Made by a program: the position numbers and the translations under genes. Below, piece after piece: positions 44,327 to 56,688 of a stretch of DNA of 64,000 nt. Source of the DNA: Perilla frutescens (taxonomy: Eukaryota > Streptophyta > Magnoliopsida > Lamiales > Lamiaceae); NCBI GenBank assembly GCA_026008535.1, contig BRKX01000002.1:1944501-2008500 (forward strand), in the 5' to 3' direction. Each line of letters begins with the position of its first letter. Position 1 is the first letter of the stretch. The notes under the pieces are model-generated. The model saw only the letters and a list, made by a program, of their open reading frames with translations, ran no database searches and had not been told where the DNA came from.

Positions 44327-44727
44327 CTAGAAATGCGCTTGTCTTTAGATATATGAGATGATATGAGATTAGTATTTTTTTTGTGGGATGGACGAATAAT
44401 TATTATTTTTTAAAATTTGTAATATTATGAGTATTTTTTAATTTTATATATTGTGTTTAATTTTTAAAATTAATAAAATGATATGCACATGCGTTAATTA
44501 ATTAGATAAGAAGACCAATTTTATTTAGTTACGACAAACAAAAAGAAAATTAAATCCATGTGAGAAAGATCGAATTGAAATATTTGAAACGAGACGATTT
44601 TATAAAAAGCAATGTATAATTATCCAAGATTAAAGAACATTTGATTTCTTTGAATACATGGTATGGATATATAAAAATATAATTATTTAATTATTTTAAA
44701 TGATGAAATTGAAATAGAAAAATAATA

Positions 44728-44772
<45 letters not shown>

Positions 44773-46285
44773 TATTATTATTATTATTATTATAGTGCAA
44801 CATAAATGAAATCTTTTTTTTATGCGACAAATGTAGAGTACTATACAAATCTATTATAGTGCAACATAAATGAAATCTATTTTTTATCCGACAAATTTAG
44901 AGTACTATATATATCATCCACTTATGCATAAAAAAATAAAAATAAAAATATTGTAAATCTCAAAATTTCAAGTAAAAATAATAATAAATAAGATTGCAAA
45001 AATTTATTAAAATACAACGGCTATAATCTAAATTGTCATGAAAAATGTGAAAAAAGAAGAAGAAAAATTTACAAAAATAAATGTCACTATTTTTTTAGAA
45101 GAAATGTCACTATTATTATCTAGGCAAAATCCTGTTTTTAATTTTGTCCTTGTACTTTTAAATTTTTTCGAATTTGGTCCATCTACTTCATTTGGTTAAA
45201 ATGAAGTCTTTGTAATATCAATTTAGTTAAAATGAGGTTATTATCCTATGAATTTCGATAAAATCAAATCATTGAGGAACTTGATTTTTTCTAAATTGAT
45301 AGTAGAGCGATTTAATTTTAATTAAAATTGAAAGTATAGGGACACAATTTAAAAATAAAAATAAAAATTGAAAAAATAAATAAACGACAATAAAAAATAA
45401 ATATATATTGATTTTTTAAGTATAAAATTTATTTAAAAATTTAAAAATAAATTTAATTATTTTTTTATAACCACTATAATATTATATTTTGATTTTGATT
45501 TATTATTTTTTGAAAAAAAAAAATCAAACAAAAGTTTTTAGATTTTTATTTAATTAATTATTTTATTTAACTATTGTTTGATTTTTTTTAATTTACTCTT
45601 TTGAAAATAAATTAAAATTACATAATTTTATAAAAATTAAATTATTTGATTTTTTGCAATTTATTTTTTAAATTGAAAAATGAATAAAAAATGTAAACTA
45701 TTTTTTTATTTTTATAAAAAATAATAAATAAAAATAAAACATAAAACTGCATTGGTTTCAAAAAATTTAATTAAATTTATATTTTATTTTTATTTAATTT
45801 TTTACTTAAAAAATTAATTTGTACTTATTTTATTTTTATTTAATTATTTTTTCAATTTTTATTTGTTTATTTTTAAGAAAAATGAATTTTTATATTTATT
45901 TTTAAATACGGTCCCCGTATGATCAATTTTAGTTAAAATCAAGTCCCTCTACTACGAATTTAGATAAGATCAAGTCCCCGGGGACTTGATTTTATCTAAA
46001 TTCGTAGTACAGGACCTCGTTTCAATTAAATTGATAGTATAAGGACTTCATTTTAACCAAATGAAGCAGAGAGACGAAATTCTGAAAAATTTAAAAGTAC
46101 AGGGACCAAAAATAGGGTTTTTTTGCCTATTATCTATGAACTCAAAATTGTTATCTATTAACTCGGAACCGTTGTCTATTATATGAAAAGAATTGTCTAA
46201 ATATTACTCTTAAATCATGTGATAGACAACGGTTTATAGCATAACTGTTGTCTATTACATGATTTTGCCGTAATATATGTATAGA
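44327..46285 (-). mobile_element. Helitron-like repeat, copy B, with a nested MULE
   Basis: On the minus strand it starts TCTATACATATATTACGG and ends CTAG, inserted between A and T (46286 and 44326 side), the Helitron signature. The interior matches copies A and C, including (TTA)n at about 44731-44793. Without the 1005-bp nested element and its 9-bp duplication it is about 945 bp. No RepHel gene, so non-autonomous. Confidence 0.6.
45123..46127. mobile_element. Mutator-like element, 1005 bp, nested in Helitron copy B
   Basis: Ends GGCAAAA...TTTTGCC with inverted arms of over 100 bp (left 'ccttgtacttttaaatttttt', right inverse 'ccctgtacttttaaattttt'; then 'cttcatttggttaaaatgaagtc' in both). 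TATTATCTA is duplicated perfectly at 45114-45122 and 46128-46136. Copies A and C of the Helitron lack the insertion, so the empty site is visible. The interior is simple A/T sequence. Confidence 0.9.
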
Positions 46286-47102
46286 TATGGATAATTGAAG
46301 CGATAATCAGTCAGTGATGAAATGGGTGCAAAGAGAATAAATTAACTAAAATGAAAAATTTGTGATTAATCTGATGGTTATTTTTTTTAATTATAAAAAT
46401 CTGAATTTCTCATTACAGAATGAGGGGAAAGTCTTGGGGTGAAATTATAGATATATATCGTATGTACTCTTCAAACTCCTAAAAATAGTGACCTCATCAA
46501 AATTTTCATCATTTTTTTACATGAAATAAAAAAGCATATTCATCATTTTTTTTTCATAAACTTTGCATGTAATGAAAAATAAAATAAAAAAATACGATTG
46601 CTTGATTGGAGCCGATAACCTGAAACATGTTAGATAACAGGCTTTGCCAACTGCACCAGGGACCGATATTAGTAAAGTAGCTCAACTAAATTTATATAAC
46701 CGAATAATATGTCGATTTTCCCCCCCAAAAAGTATATCCCTTAAACTAAAATAGATTTATCTTAATTTTTTTTTATCTGACAACTCACGTAGTATACTCG
46801 CCCGATGCTAACGCGTTGACTTATGCACTGCGCTCGATAATTTATTTATTTTTTTCGAAATAAATATAAATAATTGAAAATAGAAAACCTAATTTTGAAA
46901 TTAATATATAGTCTAAAATGAAATTAGTGAACCTAATTTTTGAAATCTTGCGACTCGTGCAATGCACTCTTCCGATGCTAATGCATGAGCTCTTACACTG
47001 CGCTCGAAAATTAATATTTTTCAACTTAAATATAACTCCTAATTGAGATTAACAAAACTTTGAAAAAACATGAACCCTGAACAAAACAAAATAAACTCCT
47101 AA
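46286..47102. other. Spacer with SINE-like fragment and a partial duplication
   Basis: 46592-46668 (minus) resembles a tRNA-derived SINE: TGGTGCAGTTGGC (A box) and AGGTTATCGGCTCC (B box) followed by a T-rich tail. 46797-46845 and 46966-47012 share 'cccgatgctaa.gc...actgcgctcga.aatt', a ~170-bp-spaced repeat. No gene. Confidence 0.45.
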
Positions 47103-47840
47103 GGGCATGGTTGGTATGATGGAATGGAATGAGAATGGAATCACATTCTCACGTCCATTCACATTCCTATGGCTGGTATGGTTTTTTCAATTGGGAATGG
47201 TCATTCCCGAAGGAATCACATTACCATGAACATATGATTAGTCATTACTCATCGCTTCCATGGTATTATGTATTCCTGATTATCAAAATAAATTTTATTT
47301 TTTATTTTGTAAAACTATACTTTATTTTTTGTATTGACAAATGAAATCTTATATTCTTATAAAATATTTTATTAAAAAAATGAATTTATGAATTTTTCTT
47401 AAAAAATCATTAATAATTTATTAATGATTCATAAAATTTAACAAAAGTACTAATGATATTATAGGATTACATAAAATATACAAACTCGCTAATCATTAGT
47501 GAAATACTTATTTAAAGTATACTCAATTTTTTTACAAATGTTAATAAAGTAAAAAAAAAAATCACATAATATTCAACAATATGTAATTAAAATATAATAG
47601 TATCTTTGAAAGAAGGGTAATTTATTATTTAGAACTAAATAAGCCAATTTGTGCATTTTATTTATTAATTAGATATTGTTATAATAAACAATTCAAAAAT
47701 GTAAATTTCATTCCTATCTTATTACTTGTGATACCAGCCAAAGGAATGGTAATAGTTATTTCATTCCATTCCCATCACCATTCCATTACTAAGTTCATTC
47801 CATTCCCACTTGATTCCATTCCGACATACCAGCCATTCCC
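47103..47840. mobile_element. PIF/Harbinger (Tourist-like) element, TAA target
   Basis: 738 bp with ends GGGCATGGTTGGTATG and inverse GGGAATGGCTGGTATG, followed by arms of repeated 'ggaatgg' words, flanked by TAA (47100-47102 and 47841-47843). The AT-rich interior has no transposase. Confidence 0.75.
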
Positions 47841-48163
47841 TAAAACTTCTAAAAGTACTAAAAAAATCTTTAAAAAATCATGAAACCTAACAAAACCCTA
47901 AACTCCTACACTCTAAACATCAATTGGAATGAAAAAAAATCACAATTTGAACTAAATAAACTCGTATAAGATAACTAGCATACCCATTACGGATAAATAT
48001 GATACATTTAGAATTTTGAGTGATACTTTTTAGTGTTATACTTGATCCCAATTTTGACATTTTTCTTTGTTGGTTGATCCGCTAATTTTGATTTGTCCGT
48101 CTAAAATAAGCTTATTACACTCAGTGTATGTAAGTGTTTGCAAGGAAGAAAGAGGAAGACCAT
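47841..48163. other. AT-rich spacer
   Basis: Nothing recognisable beyond a 'gatactttttagtgttatactt' word (about 48023) that also occurs in variant form near 18705 and 38790. Confidence 0.4.
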
Positions 48164-48540
48164 TGATTGATGTAGATTATGTGCTAACACTCTATGTTAC
48201 ACACTTAAAATTATTAATTATTATTTAGTTTTTTTCATCGATTTGAATTGATTATACTTTAATTTAATTTTACACTTGTTAATTATGGTTCACTTTTTCC
48301 AATTACGTACGGTATATAATTAATTTCTAAAATTTTATTTTATTTTAATTAATAATTGGTTATTTCCTAAAAAATTTATATACCTTAATTGGAAAAATGA
48401 AACATAATTAATAATGTAAAATTAAACTAAAGCACAATCAATTGAAATCGAAGAAAAAAAGGGAATAAAAATAATAATAAATTTAAATATGTAACATATA
48501 GAGTGTTGCACATAATGTAGCAGCTAATTTCATCTGGTTA
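48164..48540. mobile_element. Fold-back element F3
   Basis: Inverted arms 'attatgtgctaacactctatgttac' and the inverse 'attatgtgcaacactctatatgttac'. The centre is 'ggttcactttttccaatta' paired with 'aattggaaaaatgaaacat'. Same family as F1, F2 and F4. Bounds approximate. Confidence 0.65.
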
Positions 48541-49394
48541 ACATTGAAGCTGCATGAGAAAAGTATAGTGCTAATCCAACCACAATGTGCAGAAGTTAAG
48601 GAAAGTGCAAGAGCTAGAATTCATGAAGATGGAGAAAAAGGATGCCAAATAATGTTTGGAAGAATACATCCTCAAGGAAGGTGATGCACACGTAAGTTAT
48701 AACTCAAATAAGAACATACAAATGCAATTTAAGAACTCGAAGAATTCAAACTTGTATTGAAGAAAAGAAGTAATTGTCCAAAACTTCATCAATATTCAAC
48801 CACCATTAATGAAATACACAATAAGATACATGATATATTATATATAAGCCTTATATACGTCTTGAAAGTGGAATACAATAATATACAACCCACTCTATCT
48901 ATCTAAATGAGATCTTAGAATATAATAAAAGATCAAGGAGTGTAATTGCACTGTGAAGAGGCGCCGATTACTACTGCTCCAATAACAGGATTAGACATTT
49001 AATCCCGTAATCAACCCTACACGATTTATAAGTACCTATTTCGATAGATTCTATTTTCTTCCGTTGTAGTAGATTCAAAATTGAACGTGCATGCTAATTT
49101 AACATAGGTTATCAATAATATCACAGAAAATATGATTTACATGCGTTGATTTTAATGAGCATCCAAATAGATCATGTGGTGGTTAATTCGGAAAAAAAAA
49201 AAAAAAACAACACACGTCCAAGTAAAAAAAAAATAAAAAAATTACATGTCATTTTTTTAGTTTATAAGGCTATTGATGAAGAATGATTCGGGCCCAATGA
49301 AAAAAAAAGGGTCCACCCATCTATGTATTATATACCTTTAAAGTTTGCATCGATGGAACTAATACTCATTAAAAGAATCAAGTTTACCAATATG
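48541..49394. other. Spacer, no gene recognised
   Basis: No coding frame. Ordinary AT-rich sequence with poly-A runs near 49190-49240. Confidence 0.45.
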
Positions 49395-49748
49395 CGGATG
49401 AAATTCTCTCGCAACACTTGGTGCTGTATAATTAGATTTATTAATTTTTTTTAATTTTTTAATTTAATTTTAATTTATTATGTTTCATTTTAATTTTACA
49501 CTTATTATTTAGGGTTTATCCTACCCAATTAGGGTATATAATTTTTTTTTCAATAATAAATTTTATTTTCTATTAATAATTAATTATTTCTTAAAAAATA
49601 ATTATATACCCTAATTGGGTAGGATGAAACCTAAATAATTAGTCTGAAATTCAAATAAAGCATAATAAATTAAAATTAAATTAAAAAATTGAAGAAAAAT
49701 TAATAAATCTAATTGTGTAACACCAAGTGTTGCAGAGGATTTCATCCG
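49395..49748. mobile_element. Fold-back element F4, imperfect 9-bp TSD
   Basis: 354 bp, ends CGGATGAAATTCTCT and inverse CGGATGAAATCCTCT, both followed by 'gcaacacttggtg'. The arms reach almost to the centre ('ggtttatcctacccaattagggtatataat'). Flanks ACCAATATG and AGCAATAAG agree at 7 of 9 bases, suggesting a MULE-like mechanism. Confidence 0.75.
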
Positions 49749-49867
49749 AGCAATAAGTAATCAGAAATGCATAATTTCATTGATTTAAAACTATACAAAA
49801 ACTTCATATTAATCTCCTCCCCACATGTACCATAACAACACGAACCAGTCGATCTCTCCAACGGCCA

Positions 49868-52800
49868 TCACGGCTGTGGATGGTGGGAGGAGCTACCACC
49901 TCGCGGCGGCGGCGACCGCCTCTCCATATCAAACGGCCGCTCATGGTGTGGATCTGGGCTATCGGCTGTCCCTGCTGCCATCTCTCCAACCATCTCCACC
50001 CCCGTATACTGCTGCACCACCAGCACTGAATACGTCGCAGCAAAATCCGACGACGCCACCAAATCCCCAATCGCACCCAGTTCCGGGCACTCACTCCAGT
50101 CGGTCAGCCCCGCCGTGAGCGGCGAGGTCTGCCCCCTCCCCCTCCCTACTATAAACAGATCATGCATCGGATCAATAGCCCTTATCGCCGCCACCGTTTC
50201 TTCCCCGTTATTCACAATCTTCTCCGTCCACACAACGGAAGGATCATTCGACGTCCTCGCTCTGAACTCATTTACACACTCCTCATCTACTTGCATCTCT
50301 CTCCTATCATCACCCGTTTCCACTGTCACGATTTCACGGCCACTCTCAGCCGCCGCAGCCGCCGTTTCCGTTACATTCTCTCCGGGGATGAATCGCATCA
50401 CGGAGAGGTTGATCCCGGGATGCTCCAACATTCTCCATGCATAAGCCAACGCCTCTCTGTCGTCAGCCCCGCCGAAGAACACAACGACAACATGGCGGTT
50501 CGCGGCCGATCGTGTTGACCCGGTGAGGCCTCTATCGACGAGGATTCCGACGGAGCAGGGCGCGTTGGCTAGCACGTTCTGGTTGATCGTGCGGAAGGCT
50601 GGATTTGTGGGCTCCATTCCTCCATCTACCGTCTGTTGCTTGTGGAAAGGGACGATGATGAAGGAGACACGCTTGTCCTCTGCAACTTCGCAGATGTCTT
50701 CGTGCATGGTGGAGTAAGGGGAGATTGCAGTGAGAGGGTTGACAGTGACGAAGCTGGCATGCTGCTGGAACTTCTCGAAGGCGCGGATGATGTGGTCTGA
50801 CTGAGCTTGAGTCCGGTTGAGGGCCCGGCGGCCCGATTTTCGGGTGCTGTGGACGATGAGCATGGCTGATGATCGGCCCGTGAGCTCGACGAGGTGGAGA
50901 GCGTAGGTGCAGATTGGGGATCTTTTGGTTGGGTGTGAGGCTTCGAGGAGATTGATGATTGTTGGTACGTTTCTTGGAGTGTGAACGCAGGCGAGGACGC
51001 GGAATTCGCCGTCTGGTTTACTTCTTTGAATTGTTCTTCGCTTGTAAGGTGCAGATTTTCTTGCAGGTTTGTATATGTTAGTGACAATTGGTGTGATGAT
51101 TGAAGTCATAACAATGGCTACAATTACCATGATCGCGAAAGCTTTGTCATCAAGAACCTGCATTGATATGATATCGAGATTGATGAAGAACAAGATTAAA
51201 TTGTAAGTGGTCCCATAGAACATGTCCTGCTGCAAAAATTGTCTTAATGCTTGCAATTGTGGTCCCAAATCAAAATTTATATGCAATATTTATTCCATAA
51301 GACTCAAATATGCACATAGGACCATTTTTACAATTGTAAATGCGACTAGAAAAATTACAAGATAAGAAGCAATAATAAGCAATTTCATCGGCCTAAAATA
51401 AGAGACCTTCGAATGCAATTGTTTTGAGATAAATGAGATTACGAGATCAAAATACAAAATGAAAGAAGAGAAACTGGTTTCTGGTGAAATCTCCAGTAAT
51501 TATGAACCAGTAAAAAAGCTTCCATATTACTATATTAGGCCAATGAGATAAATAAAAAATCACATTTTTCAGGTAAAAAAATCTACATAAAAAATTTTAA
51601 AGAAGACAAGATCACAAAATATGATGATTCAGTCACATCTAATAGAATCTTTCAAATAATCAACAAAATTCAAACAAAAATATTAGCAGAAAAGGTAAAA
51701 AGAAAGAAAATAAATGATTTCATACACATGTATATTGATGCCCAACTCAAGGCTTTTTCAACCCATTTACAAATTAAAAATCAAATTTGAAATCGAAATC
51801 AAATTTGAAACCAAAATCAATTTGTAAAAATGTAACATAGGACATGAGACCAATATTGCATATAAACTTTGATTTGGGACCACAATTGCAAGTATTAGGA
51901 CCATTTTTGCAGCAGGACAGTCCTATGGGACGACGACTTTTGCGATTATCATATGCAAGAATGGATTAGTAGCTAGCTAGCTAGTTACCTTCTGATCTTT
52001 GCCAACGTTGAGCACAATCATCTCAATGAGGCCTTTGGCATTCATGAGTAAGCCAAGGGTAAGCCCCTCATAAAAATGGATTTTGTAGAAGAGAGAGAAA
52101 ACAAGTGTTCCAGCCACTTTGCCTGCACAAGCAAGAATGATGACCAGTGCAAGAATTGCCCAAGTGCCGAAGCCTTCAATGGAAGAAACGTCGGTTTTAA
52201 GGCCGCTGATGGCGAAGAAGAGAGGCAGAAGAAGGCCCGAAACGAAGTCTTCAAGCCTCTCTATAAGTGTAATCCCAAGAGGGCCATCTGGGATCACTAG
52301 GCCAAAAACAAAAGCCCCAAAAACAGAATGTGTGCCAAGTGCATCAGTGATGAACCCGGAGATCATGACTCCGGTGAGTATGATACAGATGTAGAATTCA
52401 CTCACAGATTCATCTTCTGAAGATCTTCGCATCATCAATGAGATGAGTGGCCTAACGATGTACACACAGACTGCAACAAACACCGCGCTTGAGAGGATCA
52501 CCCAGAGTGAGGCTAGAGATGTGACCTCATTCTCTGCTAAGGCAATGGCGAAGGCGAGTAGGATCCACGCACACATGTCGTTTACAAGAGCAGATGAAAG
52601 AGCCAGCCTTCCTATGTCTGAGTTAAGAAGCTTGATCTCCGCCAGCACACGAGCAAGCACGGAGAAGGAAGTCACGGAGAGGGTGACTCCGAGGAAGAGT
52701 ATGAATGTGCCTAACCTTGCATACTGATCTGATCTCTCATGCAGTACCAAGGCGAAGGAAACACCTATGAGGAATGGTAGAATCATCCCTGCAATCGCGA

Positions 52801-53843
52801 TCACTACCGCCTTTCTCCCCGTGCGTTTAAGCACAGTAATGTCCATTTCCACACCTATCAAGAAGAGGAAGTAGAGAAGCCCTAAATTTGCCATTGTTTC
52901 AAGAACCATAACACTCCTCAAAGGAAATATCGTCTCTGCAAATTTCTTGCTTCTTCCTAGCACTGATGGACCTAATATTATACCACCCTGTCACAATCCT
53001 ACTAAGCACAATCAATATTTCATCAACAAGAATCAAACAAAATCCCCCCCCCCCCCCTGAATTATAAAACAAACGAGGCAAAAACTATTTTAGCCACTTA
53101 AATTTTAAAATATACTTATTTTAGCAAGTAAATTTTAAACATACTTATTTTAGCCACTTTGAACGAAAAAACCTCTCAGCACGCTGGCAATGCGCACAAT
53201 AAGTAGGGGCAAAATAGTCATTGTGGCTAAAAAAATATATTTAAAAGTTAGTGACTAAAATAAATTTTTTAAAAGTTTGACCGGCTAGTTTTATATATTT
53301 CCAGAGAAAATTTCACTTTTGGTCCCACAGGACACACCTGAGTTCGATTTTGGTCCCGATATTATCAATTTTGGTCCCAAACTAAGAAAATATCGATTTT
53401 GGTCCCACTTTTGGCCTAAAAATTAGGACCAAAATTGATAATCTTAAACCTATTGAACTAAAATTGGGTGATTTTTTTGAAAAGGACCAAAATTGTTAGT
53501 ATCGGGACCAAAATCAAACTTAGGTATGTTCTATGGGACCAAAAATGAAATTTTCTCTATATTTCCACAAACATAAACTGCTATATTGCAATGAATAAGC
53601 CTAATGAAGAGAGACGATCATTGTGAGACTTACAAGGATCTCAGAAATGACACGAGGCTGTCGAAGAGGTTTGAGGGCGAAGACGAGGATACGAGTGGTG
53701 ACAACGACGAGGGTTAGCTGCAGAATGAAGAGCGGTAGAGAATAATCCAAAGGGTTATTGCCCTGCCAAATACCAGTGGTTGTAATCATCGTTGGAGCGT
53801 AGCATACTATCATATGATCCGTTCTGTTCTCCCCCTCCGCCAT
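49868..53843 (-). CDS. CHX15: Cation/H+ exchanger, CHX family (CHX15-like)
   Basis: Monovalent cation/proton antiporter of the CPA2 family, expected in endomembranes or plasma membrane. Exons 53634-53843, 51989-52987 and 49868-51157 with GT-AG borders give 832 residues, the usual CHX length. The N-terminus has ICYAP-type and IWQGNNPLDYSLPLFILQL sequence. The membrane domain follows with FRQPRVISEIL-type wording split by intron 1 (LRQPRVISEIL|GGIILGPSVLG), LLYFLFLIGVEMD, SALVNDMCAWILLAFAIAL (with the conserved Asp) and LGLLMNAKGLIEMIVLNVG. The long cytosolic C-terminus has two universal-stress-like halves (FRVLACVHTPRNVPTIINLLEA and HVVVVFFGGADDREALAYAWRM). The start MAEGENRTDHM is the first ATG. 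I name CHX15 on overall resemblance of the N-terminal half; CHX16-20 are the alternatives. No damage seen. Confidence 0.9.
51203..51951. mobile_element. Inverted-repeat (MULE-like) element in CHX intron 2
   Basis: Arms of about 80 bp: left 'tcctgctgcaaaaattgtcttaatgcttgcaattgtggtcccaaatc', right inverse 'tcctgctgcaaaaatggtcctaatacttgcaattgtggtcccaaatc', extending outward through 'gtcccatag.ac'. The flanks GATTAAATT and GATTATCAT are a possible 9-bp duplication with several changes. No protein inside. Confidence 0.7.
53304..53557. mobile_element. Mutator-like MITE in CHX intron 1, 10-bp TSD
   Basis: 254 bp. Ends GAGAAAATTTCACTTTTGGTCCC and inverse GAGAAAATTTCATTTTTGGTCCC, with TATATTTCCA duplicated perfectly at 53294-53303 and 53558-53567. 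The arms contain repeated 'attttggtccc' words. Next to it (53084-53290) is a further repetitive 'acttattttagcca' stretch. Confidence 0.85.
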
Positions 53844-54445
53844 TTTTACTACCTTTCAAACAATCTGTATATATCGTTTTCTTTAAATATGTGCAGATCG
53901 ATCCTACAAAATTGTTAATTGCTAACCCTTTCTCCTATTTGTAAACTCACCAATGCTCTTCATCATTACTGTTGTCATCAATCTAGAATTCAAGATAAAT
54001 ACCATCTAAAACTAAATCTTTTTTGTCTCATTTTTTGGTTATGGTTTTGCTTGAGAGAGTTACGGAGTGTTTTGAGTGATGGGCCGCTGCATGAGGATTA
54101 TATGCTTGGTATATGTTTGAGGGCAATGCCTATATTGGGAAATAATTGATGTACGGATTATTTACCAATATAATGTATGATTTATGCTAGAAGAAGTAGC
54201 CGTGTTGGACTATAATTAATACTAATAAAAAACTTATTTTGCCCACAAATTAACTTAAGAAAAAACTTATTGGCAAATTCTTGTGTAAAGTGATTATATT
54301 GTATATAAGTCTTATTTTGTGTACAGTAATTTGTATATATATAAGTCTTATATCAGATATATATAGGGGCGGTTTTGAGGGTGTGCGAGGTGGGCGAGCG
54401 CACAGGGTCCCGAAAAATCGAGGGCCCCCAAATATATATAGGTCC

Positions 54446-54486
<41 letters not shown>

Positions 54487-54505
54487 TAAATAGTTGAAAA
54501 TATTA
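53844..54505. other. Upstream region of CHX and spacer
   Basis: Presumed CHX promoter. From about 54363 a 'ggggcggttttgagggtgtgcgagg...cacagggtcccg' block resembles a DNA-transposon end; its likely partner is 'cacagggcctctgataagctagccccgtcc' (54938-54967). (AT)n/(AG)n at 54449-54486. Confidence 0.45.
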
Positions 54506-54777
54506 CTCCCTCCGTCCCATTTATATAGTTCACTTTATCCCCGCACGTAGATTAAAAATATTTATGAAAACAAGACATTAAAGCTTAACTTCCATTATTA
54601 CCCTTATTTAAAATTTATGACTTTTAAGAATTTAATTGGTTAAATTTTAATTTTCAATACATACCAAGGGTATATTTGTATATTACTATGAAAATTAATA
54701 CTATTTATAGTTATGAAACTATATAATTGGGACACCTCAAAATAGTAAAAGGAACTATATAAATGGGACAGATGGAG
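54506..54777. mobile_element. Stowaway MITE, 272 bp, TA target
   Basis: Ends CTCCCTCCGTCCCATTTATATAGTT and inverse CTCCATCTGTCCCATTTATATAGTT, flanked by TA on each side. These are classic Stowaway (Tc1/mariner) termini. It appears inserted inside the older element spanning about 54363-54967. Confidence 0.85.
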
Positions 54778-54789
54778 TATCAATTAATC

Positions 54790-54875
54790 ACTTAGCTCAG
54801 TGGAAAATTGGTTTCTTCAAGTTTCTTAGTGCTGCATTGATACGGGTTTGATTCTTGAGTGTAACATTTTTTTTA
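54790..54875 (+). mobile_element. tRNA-derived SINE-like sequence
   Basis: TTAGCTCAGTGG fits the pol III A box and GGTTTGATTCT, about 50 nt downstream, fits the B box of a tRNA. It does not fold as a full tRNA and lacks a clear A-rich tail, so I treat it as a SINE or tRNA remnant. Confidence 0.45.
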
Positions 54876-55709
54876 ACTGCTTGCGCTTGGGGCCCTTTTT
54901 TTGTAGCTATGAATAAAGGACCCAATTTTAAATTTCACACAGGGCCTCTGATAAGCTAGCCCCGTCCTTGTGTGTGTGTGTGTGTGTGTATTCATAAGTG
55001 TTGTAGTCTCCTAATATTTTTCACTAATTGTAAGAGTTAAGGATCATTTAAAGTACTTTTACTATTATAAGAACATTATATATTATAAATTTTTAATAGT
55101 ATTTAATTGTTTAATATTATATATATATATATATATATATTGAAAGTATACAATAAATAGTTATTAATATTGAATAATTATCATTATTAAAAAATAATAA
55201 ATCATTAAACATATTTATATTTCAATTATAATACAAAATTATATATTTTTGAGAATATTCTTATTTAGTGTAATATTTGATACAGGGGTTGGAGTTACCA
55301 AAAAAAATTGATACTAAAATTCAACATATTTAATACAAATTTTGTATTAAATATGTGTTTAGTATTAGAGTTATTACCCTTTACATAATTGGTCAGGTGA
55401 ATTGCTGAACATGGAAAAGTAATGAAAAATCATATCAGATACAATTTGTAAACATAGTAGTATGCCAATATTTTTATATTGAATTTAAATATATAAAAAT
55501 ATATATAAAACTAGGAAAGATAAAAAATTATCATCAAATGAAAATATATGATAAAATCCCTAACAGAGAATGCTACAAACTAATTGTATAAACGATACAT
55601 CAAGAATAAGTACTTTTATCTACTAAGAAAAAAGAATAACCACTTTTAAATTTAAAATTCAGTGAGAACACTCAAAATATAATATTTAATATCCTTCGTT
55701 GTTGAGGAT
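54876..55709. other. AT-rich spacer
   Basis: Microsatellites (GT)n at 54970-54988 and (AT)n near 55121-55140. No gene seen. Confidence 0.5.
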
Positions 55710-56454
55710 GAAGTGTTTCTCACGTGCGATGTATAAATAATAATTACTTTTAAATTATATATGTTGTTTTCAATTTTAAAAAAGTAATAAAATTCTATGC
55801 ATGTGCATTAATTAATTAGATAAGTATATCAATTTTGTTATTACGACAAATAAAAGAAAATCAAATTTTAGGAATTAAATGAAAATCAATGTTTGAAAGA
55901 TCGAATTAGAATATTTTAAATGACACGGTTTTATAAATAACAATGCATAATTGTCCACAATTAAAGAACATTTGATTTTTTCGAAAATATGACAAATATA
56001 AAAAATGTAAGTATTTAATTAGTTTAAATAATGAAATTGAAATAGAAAAATAATAAATTATTGCAAACTATTATTATTATTATTATTGTTATTATTATTA
56101 TTATTATAGTGCAACACAAATGAAAACTATTTTTTTAGGTGAAAAATGTAGAGTACTACAAATCATCCACTTGTGCATAAAAAATGTTACAAATCTCAAA
56201 TTTCGAAGTAAAATAATAATAAATAAGATTGCAAAAATTTGTTTAAAGACCGTAGTTGTAATCTAAGGTGTTGTAAAAAAGTTGCAAAAAAAAATATAAT
56301 AATAAATGCCACTATTAATGTCTATTAATTCAAAACGGTCGTCTATTATACAAAAAATTGTTGTCTAATATATTAAGGCAAAATTGTGATATAGACAATA
56401 ATTTATACTAGAATCATTGTCTATCACACGATTTTACCTTAATATATGTATAGA
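55710..56454 (-). mobile_element. Helitron-like repeat, copy C
   Basis: On the minus strand it starts TCTATACATATATTAAGG, like copy B. The CTAG end has decayed to CTTC. It carries the same internal blocks as copies A and B, including (ATT)n near 56071-56106 and 'atagtgcaacacaaatgaaa'. Confidence 0.55.
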
Positions 56455-56688
56455 TATTTCAATTTCTCGAGAAAAAAAATGTATTGATCATCGTTAAATT
56501 TCTATGATTATTTCTGACCCATTTAAGCATGACTAGATAGTTAATTAATTAATATCTTCTTCTTTTATTTGAAGGGGAAAACCTTTCATAAATTATTCAA
56601 AACAATATCTTAAGGCCACACTCGAAAATCGCAATTTTAATAGACCTCAACTAAGAGAAATAAGGAAACGAACTCAAGCACGAAATAT
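56455..56688. other. AT-rich spacer
   Basis: Short spacer, no gene. Confidence 0.4.

Noticed and set aside
50162..50518. Plus-strand frames opposite the CHX C-terminus
   Set aside because: Antisense shadows of a conserved coding exon; no family resemblance.
54790..54875. Functional tRNA gene
   Set aside because: A- and B-box-like words are present but no full cloverleaf or acceptor stem can be drawn.
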